DNA of 6,185 bases from VRUE01 sp036557525. Its GTDB lineage: Bacteria > Actinomycetota > Thermoleophilia > Solirubrobacterales > 70-9. A program made the position numbers and the translations under genes. The DNA is taken from NCBI GenBank assembly GCA_036557525.1, contig DATBHH010000059.1, positions 1-6,185 of the forward strand, read 5' to 3'. The notes beneath the pieces are model-generated. The model saw only the letters and a list, made by a program, of their open reading frames with translations. It was not told where the DNA came from and made no database searches. The stretch's first letter is position 1. Each line of letters opens with the position of its first letter. This document shows, piece after piece, positions 1 to 4,881 of the stretch.

Positions 1-792
1 TTCGACGATCGGGTCGTCGACCCTGCGCTCGATCCGCCAGAAGGCGATCAGCGCCAGGACGCCGACCACCGCGAGCACCGCGGTCGTCTCCGCCGCCCAG
101 GCCCGCGACTGGATCATCGCCAGCACCACCGCGGTCAGCCCAACCGTCAGCGCGACTAACCCGGGGAAGTCGATCCGCCGCCCCGCCGTCGGGTCGGTCG
201 ACTCGGTCGCGGCCGCCGACATGATCAGGAAGCCGGCGACGATGATCGGCAGGTTGATCCAGAAGATCGCCCGCCAGTCGATTTCGATCAGCGCCCCCCC
301 GGCGAGCGGCCCGACGGCGAGGGCGATCGCCGAGACCGCGGCCCAGATCCCGAGCGCCCGCGCCTGTTCGCCGGCCGGGAAGGCGTTGCAGACGATCGCC
401 AGCGAGAGCGTCAGGGTCGGCGCCGCCCCGACCCCCTGCAGGATCCGGCCGACGATCAGCATCGCCGGTCCCTGGGCGGCGCCGGCGAAGATCGAGCCGA
501 GGCCGAAGACCACGATCCCGGCGAGGAACGCCCGCTTGCGGCCGAACATGTCGCCGAGCCGGCCGGCGGTGACGACCAGGACCGCGATCGTCAGCAGGTA
601 GGCGTTCATCGTCCACTGCAGCTCCTCGGCGCTGGCGCCGAGGTCGTCGCGGATGCTCGGCAGCGCCAGCGCGACGACCGTCGAGTCGAGCATCAGGATG
701 AAGAGGCCGGCGCAGGCACCCGCCAGGATCCACCAGGGCCGGGTCCGGTCGTCGATCCGAAACACGGCGGCCCATCCCATCATGTTTTCCAT
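1..792 (-). CDS. DHA2-family MFS multidrug/proton antiporter, N-terminal part (3' end outside window)
   Basis: This reads leftward as an uninterrupted frame of 264 codons that leaves the window at base 1. It is probably an inner-membrane proton-coupled exporter of the 14-helix EmrB/QacA (DHA2) type. Seen directly: a first hydrophobic helix ending in LDSTVVALALP (residues 35-45, the DHA2 signature after TM1), motif A GRLGDMFGRKR (77-87) in the loop between TM2 and TM3, motif C VGPLAGG (160-166) in TM5, then WRAIFWINLP (173-182), typical of DHA2 proteins. About eight hydrophobic segments are visible, and the rest of the protein lies outside. Start codons at 792, 783 and 780 are all in frame. 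None has a strong Shine-Dalgarno sequence, and 783 has a weak GGA upstream. The gene follows the aldo/keto reductase gene on the same strand after a 94-bp gap, so co-transcription is possible. Substrate cannot be told from sequence. Confidence 0.93.
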   Translation of the reverse strand, partial: MENMMGWAAVFRIDDRTRPWWILAGACAGLFILMLDSTVVALALPSIRDDLGASAEELQWTMNAYLLTIAVLVVTAGRLGDMFGRKRAFLAGIVVFGLGSIFAGAAQGPAMLIVGRILQGVGAAPTLTLSLAIVCNAFPAGEQARALGIWAAVSAIALAVGPLAGGALIEIDWRAIFWINLPIIVAGFLIMSAAATESTDPTAGRRIDFPGLVALTVGLTAVVLAMIQSRAWAAETTAVLAVVGVLALIAFWRIERRVDDPIVE

Positions 793-798
793 CAATCA

Positions 799-890
799 GA
801 TGGAGAACGTGCGGTTTTGAGGGGCGGAGGGTGCGGCTTTGGGCCGATGGAGAACGTGTGGTTTTGGGGGGGCGGAGGGTGCGGCTTCAG
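799..890. repeat. 47-bp tandem duplication made of four degenerate ~24-bp units
   Basis: Copy 1 is 799-845 and copy 2 starts at 846. They differ by a few substitutions and a one-base insertion in a G run. Each copy consists of two related halves, so a core of the form GGAG-N(1-3)-GTGCGG or GTGTGG followed by YTTTG occurs four times, with GGAG at 802, 826, 849 and 874 (spacing 24, 23, 25). The array fills the gap between the aldo/keto reductase stop and the MFS start, and its last unit overlaps the reductase stop codon (887-889). No hairpin with a T-run is visible, so it does not look like a terminator. It could be a regulator-binding array, a slippage product or a genome-dispersed intergenic repeat. 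Confidence 0.8.
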
Positions 891-2017
891 GCGACGGCGG
901 AGAGGTCGCGGCCGGGGTCGATCCCCCAGCGCTCGCCGACGGCGACGAGCTCGCCGTCGAGCGCCCAGCGGTCGGGCCGCTCCTCGCCCTCGTGCTCCGG
1001 GCTCGCCCCCTTCAGCGCCATGCAGCCGGTGTTGTCGCCGACGGCGCGGATCTCGGCGACCTCCTCATCGGTCAGACGCTGCTCCGGCAGCGCCGCCAGC
1101 TGGGCCCGCTTCTGCTCGATCGGAAGCGCCGCCGGCCCCAGCTCCTGGATCAGGGTCGGGACCACGCACTCGACCGCGGGATGGGCGAGGTTCCACTGGC
1201 AGGCGAGCTGGATCGGCTTCAGCTCCCGGCGCTCGGCGATCGGGACCACCCGCGCGAGCTTCTCGAGGCCGGCCTCGATCCAGCCCGGCGGGCGGAACGC
1301 ACGGTGGTCGCCCTCGGGCAGCTTCATCCCCGCCTCGACGTCGCCCCAGAACAGGCCGCCGTAGTCGACGACCCGGGTGATGACGCGGACGCCGTGGCGG
1401 GCGGCGGCATCGAGGCAGAGCTCGCCCGGCCAGGGCTCGAACGGGTTGAGGATGATCATCGCCCAATCGATCCGCTCCCCGAACCGCTCGAAGCAGGAGA
1501 TCAGGTCGAGGGTGAAGCCGTTGGCCGGGCCCGGGGCGACGCCGATGCTCGCCGCGAGCCCGGCCTCGCGCAGCGCCTCCATCCCGTCCCATACGGCCTC
1601 GCTGGTGTAGCCGATCCGGTCGGGGTTGTGGAGCAGGAGCAGGTCGAACGACGCGGCGCCGAGGCGGCCGAGGCTGCGCTCGGCGGCCATCCGCAGGTAC
1701 TCGCCGTAGGCCTCGGGCGCGCGCAGCGAGGGGTCGGTGAAGCGGGGGAAGCCGCGCGGCCCGTCGCGCTCGCCCGCGTAGAAGTCGTGGCCGACGGCGC
1801 CGACCAGAGTGAACTGCTCGCGGGGGAGCCCGGTCAGCGCCCGCCCGAGCACCTCGTCGGCCTCGCCCTGGCCGTAGGCGTCGGCGCTCAGCACCGTCGA
1901 GATCCCCTCGTCGGGCCGGAGCAGGGCTTCGAGCCGCTCCTCCGGGATCGCCTCACCGAAGCGGAGGAACCGCCCCCCGCTCCAGGTGCCGATCGCCGTC
2001 CGGCCGGGGTCGCTCAT
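887..2017 (-). CDS. Aldo/keto reductase superfamily protein with atypical catalytic tetrad
   Basis: This is a complete 376-residue protein, somewhat longer than the ~310-340 of typical bacterial aldo/keto reductases. It should fold as an (alpha/beta)8 barrel, and the family uses NAD(P)H to reduce carbonyls. Family marks seen: DAYGQGEADEVLGRAL (46-61, matching the Tyr-Gly-x-Gly segment with Tyr48), AAERSLGRLG then FDLLLLHNPD (124-133, with the conserved His130), IGVAPGPANGF (158-168), and the region QLACQWNLAHPAVECVVPT (270-288), matching the C-terminal barrel strand and cofactor-binding part. Two tetrad residues appear absent. The Asp five residues before Tyr is Leu43, although Asp46 is nearby. 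The position of the usual catalytic Lys in 'TKxG' reads GAVG (Ala74). The protein may therefore have a shifted active site, or may bind without classic reduction. ATG at 2017 has no Shine-Dalgarno sequence and may be leaderless. The gene lies upstream of the MFS exporter on the same strand and is divergent from the secreted-protein gene. Substrate unknown. Confidence 0.88.
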   Translation of the reverse strand: MSDPGRTAIGTWSGGRFLRFGEAIPEERLEALLRPDEGISTVLSADAYGQGEADEVLGRALTGLPREQFTLVGAVGHDFYAGERDGPRGFPRFTDPSLRAPEAYGEYLRMAAERSLGRLGAASFDLLLLHNPDRIGYTSEAVWDGMEALREAGLAASIGVAPGPANGFTLDLISCFERFGERIDWAMIILNPFEPWPGELCLDAAARHGVRVITRVVDYGGLFWGDVEAGMKLPEGDHRAFRPPGWIEAGLEKLARVVPIAERRELKPIQLACQWNLAHPAVECVVPTLIQELGPAALPIEQKRAQLAALPEQRLTDEEVAEIRAVGDNTGCMALKGASPEHEGEERPDRWALDGELVAVGERWGIDPGRDLSAVA

Positions 2018-2091
2018 GGCTCGAACCGTAGCGACCGGGCGGCGCAGGGCATCGGTCGAGAACTTGAGTCGATCTCGGAACGCGGTTTACG
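2018..2091. promoter_or_regulatory. Divergent promoter region between the reductase and secreted-protein genes
   Basis: These 74 bp must hold the start signals for two genes that diverge. On the plus strand, TTGAGT (2064-2069) and TACGAT (2088-2093) are 18 bp apart, four of six matches each to the sigma-70-type boxes. If used, transcription would begin near 2100, after the first ATG (2092). On the minus strand, TACGGT (2030-2025) lies 7 nt before the reductase ATG, so that transcript would be nearly leaderless; no convincing -35 box is seen for it. Neither gene has a clear Shine-Dalgarno sequence before its first ATG. The boxes are weak and are proposed, not established. Confidence 0.3.
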
Positions 2092-3807
2092 ATGGCAGCG
2101 ATGGGGAGCCAGATGGGACGGTCGCGATTTTCTCGTGCCAACGCGATTCTGCTGGCGGCGGCAATGCTCGCCGCCGTGGCTCTGGCTCCGGCAGCGAATG
2201 CCGCCGAAGGCCTTCAGGACCCGACCTTCGGGACCGGCGGCTTCACCCTGCTCGACGAACCCGAACTGGAACACGAGTATCTGAGTGACGTCGTCGTCCT
2301 CCCCGACGGCAAGATCCTCGGTGGCGGCACGAGGGGGTCCGCCGGCGGCTTCCTGCTCGCCCGCTTCAACTCCAACGGCACCCCCGACCTGAGCTTCGGG
2401 CCGAACGGGATCCGGACCGAACCCGACACCGACACCGCGGGCGACACGCGGGGGATCAACGCGCTCGCGATGCAGGGCGACGGCCGGATCGTCGCCGCGG
2501 GCCTCGGCCGCGGCCCGGATCCGGACAAATTCGACGCCTTCGGCGTGACCCGCTACCTCGACGGCGGGGCGCAGCTCGACCCGGAATTCGGCAGCGGCGG
2601 GCGCTCGGTTCTCCTCCCCGACGGGCCGGGTGAAGCTCAGGGACTCGATCTTGCACCCGGCGGCAAGATCGTCGTCTCCGGCTACCGCATCAACCCGTCC
2701 GAACGCTACGAAGCGGCGGTCCTCCGCCTCACCCCGGGAGGGGACCCCGATTCCACCTTCGCGGCCGCCTCCCCGGTGGGCTTCGCCCATTTCGCCCTTC
2801 CCGGCAGCGAATACACGCAGGCCCACGCGGTCAGCTCGCTCTCCAACGGCTCGGTGATCACCGGCGGCGAATCGGAGGCCGGGGCCTGGCTGGCCAAGCT
2901 CAACTCCGAAGGGGAACTGGTGAACGGGTTCGGAACCGCCGGGCTCTCGATCCACGATCTGGGACAGGAAGAAGAACCCTCCGGAGAATTCAACGACATC
3001 GCGATCCAGCCCGACGGTCGGATCGTCGCCACCGGCTCCTCGTTCCCGGCGACCGACACGAAGACCCAGCTGATCGTCGCCCGGTTCACCTCCAACGGCG
3101 AACTCGACCCCAGCTTCGGGACAGGCGGGGTCTTCACGCTAGATGCCACGGCGGGGTACGACGCGGGAGAGGCGCTCTCGATCCTCCCCGACGGCAAGAT
3201 TCTCGTCGCCGGGCTCGGCGGCACGGCCGACACCTGGCTTCTCAGGCTGACGCCCGACGGGCAGCTCGATTCGAGCTTCGGCAGCGGCGGGCAGACGATC
3301 CTCAGCGGAATCCCGGGCGAGGACTACGCCGCCGGGCTCGCGCTGCAGCCCGACGGCAGGCCGGTCACGGTCGGCGAGGGCGAGACCGCATCGAAAGGCG
3401 CCGAGCTCCTCGCCGCCCGGTTCACCGGCCCCGAAACGGAAAAGGTGAAGGTGAGCCTGGTGCCGACGACGGCCTCATGCGCCGGACGGAACGCGACGAT
3501 CGTCGGCACCCAGCACGCGGACAAGCTGAAGGGAACCAAGAGGGCCGACGTGATCGCCGGGCTCGGCGGCAACGACAGGATCAGCTCCCTTGCCGGCAAC
3601 GACGTCGTCTGCGGCGGCGCCGGCAAGGACACGATCAAGGGCGGCAGCGGCCGGGACCGGCTGATCGGCGAAGGCGGCAAGGACAAGCTGCTCGGCGAAG
3701 GCGGCAAGGACAAGCTGATCGGCGGCACGGGCCGGGACGTCTGCAACGGCGGCGCCGGCAGGGACGCCAGGGCCGCCGGCTGCGAGACGCGGCAGAAGCT
3801 GCCCTAG
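2092..3807 (+). CDS. Secreted delta-60-repeat beta-propeller protein with RTX-like C-terminal repeats
   Basis: A 571-residue protein. Residues ~8-38 form a Sec-type signal peptide (basic n-region with three Arg, hydrophobic Ala/Leu core, ANA-AEG cleavage region), so it should act outside the membrane. Residues ~41-445 hold seven delta-60 repeats. The recurring pattern is 'DGKI(V/L)..G' followed ~20-40 residues later by 'ARFxxxGxLDxSFGxGG', with DG/NG turns near 72, 130, 190, 252, 308, 367 and 421. Residues ~463-565 hold Gly/Asp nonapeptide repeats of the RTX calcium-binding type (GGAGKDTIKGG, GGSGRDRLIG) with Cys463, Cys507, Cys551 and Cys564. Start alternatives are 2092, 2101 and 2113. ATG 2113 has GGGGAG four bases upstream and gives the most normal signal peptide, so 2113 may be the true start. 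The stop is nine bases before the insertion sequence. A small hairpin (3791-3803) precedes the stop but has no T-run. Function unknown; a surface or matrix role is only a guess. Confidence 0.9.
   Translation: MAAMGSQMGRSRFSRANAILLAAAMLAAVALAPAANAAEGLQDPTFGTGGFTLLDEPELEHEYLSDVVVLPDGKILGGGTRGSAGGFLLARFNSNGTPDLSFGPNGIRTEPDTDTAGDTRGINALAMQGDGRIVAAGLGRGPDPDKFDAFGVTRYLDGGAQLDPEFGSGGRSVLLPDGPGEAQGLDLAPGGKIVVSGYRINPSERYEAAVLRLTPGGDPDSTFAAASPVGFAHFALPGSEYTQAHAVSSLSNGSVITGGESEAGAWLAKLNSEGELVNGFGTAGLSIHDLGQEEEPSGEFNDIAIQPDGRIVATGSSFPATDTKTQLIVARFTSNGELDPSFGTGGVFTLDATAGYDAGEALSILPDGKILVAGLGGTADTWLLRLTPDGQLDSSFGSGGQTILSGIPGEDYAAGLALQPDGRPVTVGEGETASKGAELLAARFTGPETEKVKVSLVPTTASCAGRNATIVGTQHADKLKGTKRADVIAGLGGNDRISSLAGNDVVCGGAGKDTIKGGSGRDRLIGEGGKDKLLGEGGKDKLIGGTGRDVCNGGAGRDARAAGCETRQKLP
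3667..3717 (+). repeat. 27-bp tandem repeat within the RTX-like region
   Basis: A 24-base stretch at 3667-3690 recurs exactly at 3694-3717, separated by one codon (CTC, then ATC after the second copy). It encodes two successive GEGGKDKL units followed by Leu or Ile. Nucleotide identity, and not only protein similarity, points to a recent duplication or gene-conversion event in the calcium-binding repeat tail. Confidence 0.85.
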
Positions 3808-3809
3808 GC

Positions 3810-3815
3810 GCTAGG
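3810..3815. repeat. Left copy of 6-bp target site duplication (GCTAGG)
   Basis: GCTAGG directly abuts the left tip of the insertion sequence and is repeated exactly at 4876-4881 against the right tip. It fits the NCTAGN 6-bp target reported for IS481 of Bordetella. It begins 3 bp after the stop codon of the secreted-protein gene. Confidence 0.92.
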
Positions 3816-3840
3816 TGACCCGCCCACACACGTTGTGAAC
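3816..3840 (+). repeat. Left terminal inverted repeat of the IS
   Basis: This 25-bp end begins TGACCCGCCCAC and finishes with ACGTTGTGAAC. It matches the reverse complement of the right end at 20 of 25 positions, with the innermost 11 bases (ACGTTGTGAAC) identical. Its inner GTGAAC (3835-3840) is also complementary to GTTCAC (3915-3920), just after the transposase start codon. Confidence 0.9.
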
Positions 3841-3851
3841 GCCTGAAAGGC

Positions 3852-3911
3852 CATCCGGGCCCTCCAAGAAGCTCGGGGTGTCTAACGCCCTAAGCAAGGA
3901 GGACCCGGATG
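3852..3911 (+). promoter_or_regulatory. Inverted repeat that could mask the transposase ribosome site and start codon
   Basis: CATCCGGGCCCTCC (3852-3865) is complementary to GGAGGACCCGGATG (3898-3911) at 13 of 14 positions; the one mismatch is C3860 opposite A3903. The right arm contains the core of the Shine-Dalgarno sequence and the ATG itself. The 32-nt loop holds a smaller hairpin (3876-3880 with 3886-3890). An outer helix, GTGAAC 3835-3840 with GTTCAC 3915-3920, and a 4-bp hairpin at 3841-3851 could stack on it. A transcript entering from the left would contain both arms. A transcript started inside the loop, for example from a weak -10-like TCTAAC at 3881, would lack the left arm and keep the start site open. 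Confidence 0.7.
3896..3902 (+). promoter_or_regulatory. Strong Shine-Dalgarno sequence of the transposase
   Basis: AAGGAGG with a 6-nt spacer to the ATG at 3909. It fixes the transposase start. It contrasts with the chromosomal genes in this window, whose starts have weak or no such sequence. Confidence 0.85.
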
Positions 3912-4871
3912 AAGGTTCACGGTAACGCCGCTCTCGGACCAGCGGGAAGGCTGGCACTGGTGGAGGCGATCGAGTCGGGGATGACGTTGAGGGCGGCAGC
4001 TGCCGCCCTCAACGTGGCGCCGGCCACAGCCCACCGCTGGTGGCACCGGTGGCGGGAAGCGGGTGAGGCCGAGCGCCGCGACGGCGGCTGGCTCGAGGAC
4101 CGCTCCTCGAGACCCCGCCGCCAGCCCCGCCGCCTCACCACCGCCGAGGAGGAGCTGATCCTGCGGGCCCGCCGCGAGACCGGCCTCGGCCCCGGGCGCC
4201 TGGCCGGGATCTGCCGCCGGGCGCGCTCGACGATCTGGAAGGTCCTGCGCCGCCATGACCTCTCCCAGCGGCGTCGCTCTCCCCGCGAGACCTACCGCCG
4301 CTACGAGTGGTCTCGCCCGGGAGCGCTGCTTCACGTCGACGTCGCCCGCCTGGCGCGCTTCGAGCGCCCCGGGCACGCGGTCACCGGCGACCGCACCACC
4401 AGCGGCGCCGAGAAACGCGCCGCGGTCGGCTACGTCTACCTGCACTGCGTGGTCGACGACCATTCCCGCTACGCCTACGTCGAGCAGCACCCAGACCAGG
4501 GAGGAGACACCGCGGCAGCGGTGCTGGAGCGGGCGATCGAGCACTTCGCCTCCTTCGGCCTGGCGCCGCCGGAGGCGGTGATGAGCGACAACGCCTTCGC
4601 CTACCGCCGTTCCAATGCCTTCCGGGCGGTCCTTGAGCGCCACCGCGCCCGCCACATCCTCACCCCGCCCTACACGCCGCGCTGGAACGGGAAGGTGGAG
4701 CGCTTCATCCAGACGCTGAAGAGGGAGTGGGCATACGCCCACTCCTGGCCCCGCTCAACCGAGCGAGCGAAGGCCCTGCCATCCTTCCTTCGCTACTACA
4801 ACCGGCGCAGGCCCCACAGCTCAATCAGAGACCGGCCGCCGATCAGCCGTGTTCACAACGTCCGTGGGTAG
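3909..4871 (+). CDS. IS481-family DDE transposase
   Basis: A complete 320-residue protein that would cut and join the element's ends. The N-terminus KVHGNAALGPAGR matches the conserved start of IS481 transposases. A helix-turn-helix follows at about 26-48 (TLRAAAAALNVAPATAHRWW), then a basic linker (~62-76) and a second predicted DNA-binding region to ~125. The catalytic rve-type core starts near 138: Asp144 in LLHVDV, Asp227 in VMSDNAF and Glu264 in NGKVERF, followed by the usual YYNRRRPHSS (296-305). Asp227 and Glu264 have 36 residues between them, one more than the common 35. The YRRSNAF stretch seems to carry the extra residue. No frameshift or stop interrupts the frame, so the enzyme looks intact. 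The start is set by AAGGAGG 6 nt upstream. The stop lies in the right inverted repeat. Confidence 0.95.
   Translation: MKVHGNAALGPAGRLALVEAIESGMTLRAAAAALNVAPATAHRWWHRWREAGEAERRDGGWLEDRSSRPRRQPRRLTTAEEELILRARRETGLGPGRLAGICRRARSTIWKVLRRHDLSQRRRSPRETYRRYEWSRPGALLHVDVARLARFERPGHAVTGDRTTSGAEKRAAVGYVYLHCVVDDHSRYAYVEQHPDQGGDTAAAVLERAIEHFASFGLAPPEAVMSDNAFAYRRSNAFRAVLERHRARHILTPPYTPRWNGKVERFIQTLKREWAYAHSWPRSTERAKALPSFLRYYNRRRPHSSIRDRPPISRVHNVRG
3984..4015 (+). repeat. Perfect 32-bp palindrome inside the transposase gene
   Basis: The left arm ACGTTGAGGGCGGCAG (3984-3999) is the exact reverse complement of 4000-4015, centred on AGCT with no spacer. It starts 75 nt after the first base of the start codon and sits exactly in codon register, so both strands read TLRAAAAALNV. 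It encodes the first helix of the helix-turn-helix. As RNA it could form a stem of about 14 bp closed by a 4-nt loop. Confidence 0.95.
4724..4745 (+). repeat. Hairpin with 9-bp stem near the 3' end of the transposase gene
   Basis: GGAGTGGGC (4724-4732), loop ATAC, then GCCCACTCC (4737-4745): a perfect GC-rich stem within the codons for KREWAYAHSW, shortly after catalytic Glu264. No T-run follows, so it is not a standard intrinsic terminator. Confidence 0.75.
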
Positions 4872-4875
4872 GACA
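4851..4875 (-). repeat. Right terminal inverted repeat of the IS
   Basis: Read inward on the minus strand, it begins TGTCCTACCCAC and ends with ACGTTGTGAAC, matching the left end at 20 of 25 bases. It overlaps the last codons and stop (4869-4871) of the transposase gene. The TGT tip is the more usual one for the family; the left end has TGA. Confidence 0.9.
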
Positions 4876-4881
4876 GCTAGG
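4876..4881. repeat. Right copy of target site duplication (GCTAGG), containing the clpC stop codon
   Basis: This is an exact match to 3810-3815. Bases 4877-4879 (CTA) are the complement of the TAG stop codon of clpC, so the duplicated target includes that stop codon. Confidence 0.92.

Larger units (their letters stand above)
3816..4875 (+). mobile_element. Complete IS481-family insertion sequence, 1060 bp
   Basis: The element has all the parts of an intact, potentially active IS: imperfect 25-bp terminal inverted repeats starting TG (3816-3840 and 4851-4875, 20 of 25 matching), a 6-bp target duplication GCTAGG on both sides, and one uninterrupted transposase frame filling most of the length. 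The size is close to that of Bordetella IS481 (about 1.05 kb). The transposase stop lies inside the right inverted repeat, 4 bp from the tip. The element lies between two convergent genes, in the same direction as the left one. The exact duplication suggests a fairly recent insertion. Whether further copies exist in the genome cannot be seen here. Confidence 0.93.

Noticed and set aside
799..890. Repeats as a CRISPR array
   Set aside because: The units are contiguous and degenerate, with no unique spacers of regular length and no cas genes nearby.
839..2284. A 481-codon plus-strand open frame opposite the aldo/keto reductase gene
   Set aside because: It is antisense to a gene with clear family motifs, has Ala/Arg/Gly/Glu-rich composition without domains, and crosses into the signal-peptide region of the next gene. 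Long shadow frames are normal at this GC content.
2014..2955. A 313-codon minus-strand open frame opposite the secreted-protein gene
   Set aside because: It shows no recognisable motif and mirrors the delta-60 repeats; it is explained by GC-rich third positions of the real gene.
3791..3803. GGCAG-AAG-CTGCC hairpin as an intrinsic terminator of the secreted-protein gene
   Set aside because: The stem is only 5 bp, lies before the stop codon and is not followed by a T-run. It is too weak to call.
3917..4141. Minus-strand frame in the IS reading TLRAAAAALNV as a second gene or antitoxin
   Set aside because: The shared peptide results only from the 32-bp palindrome in codon register; the rest of the frame has no coding features.
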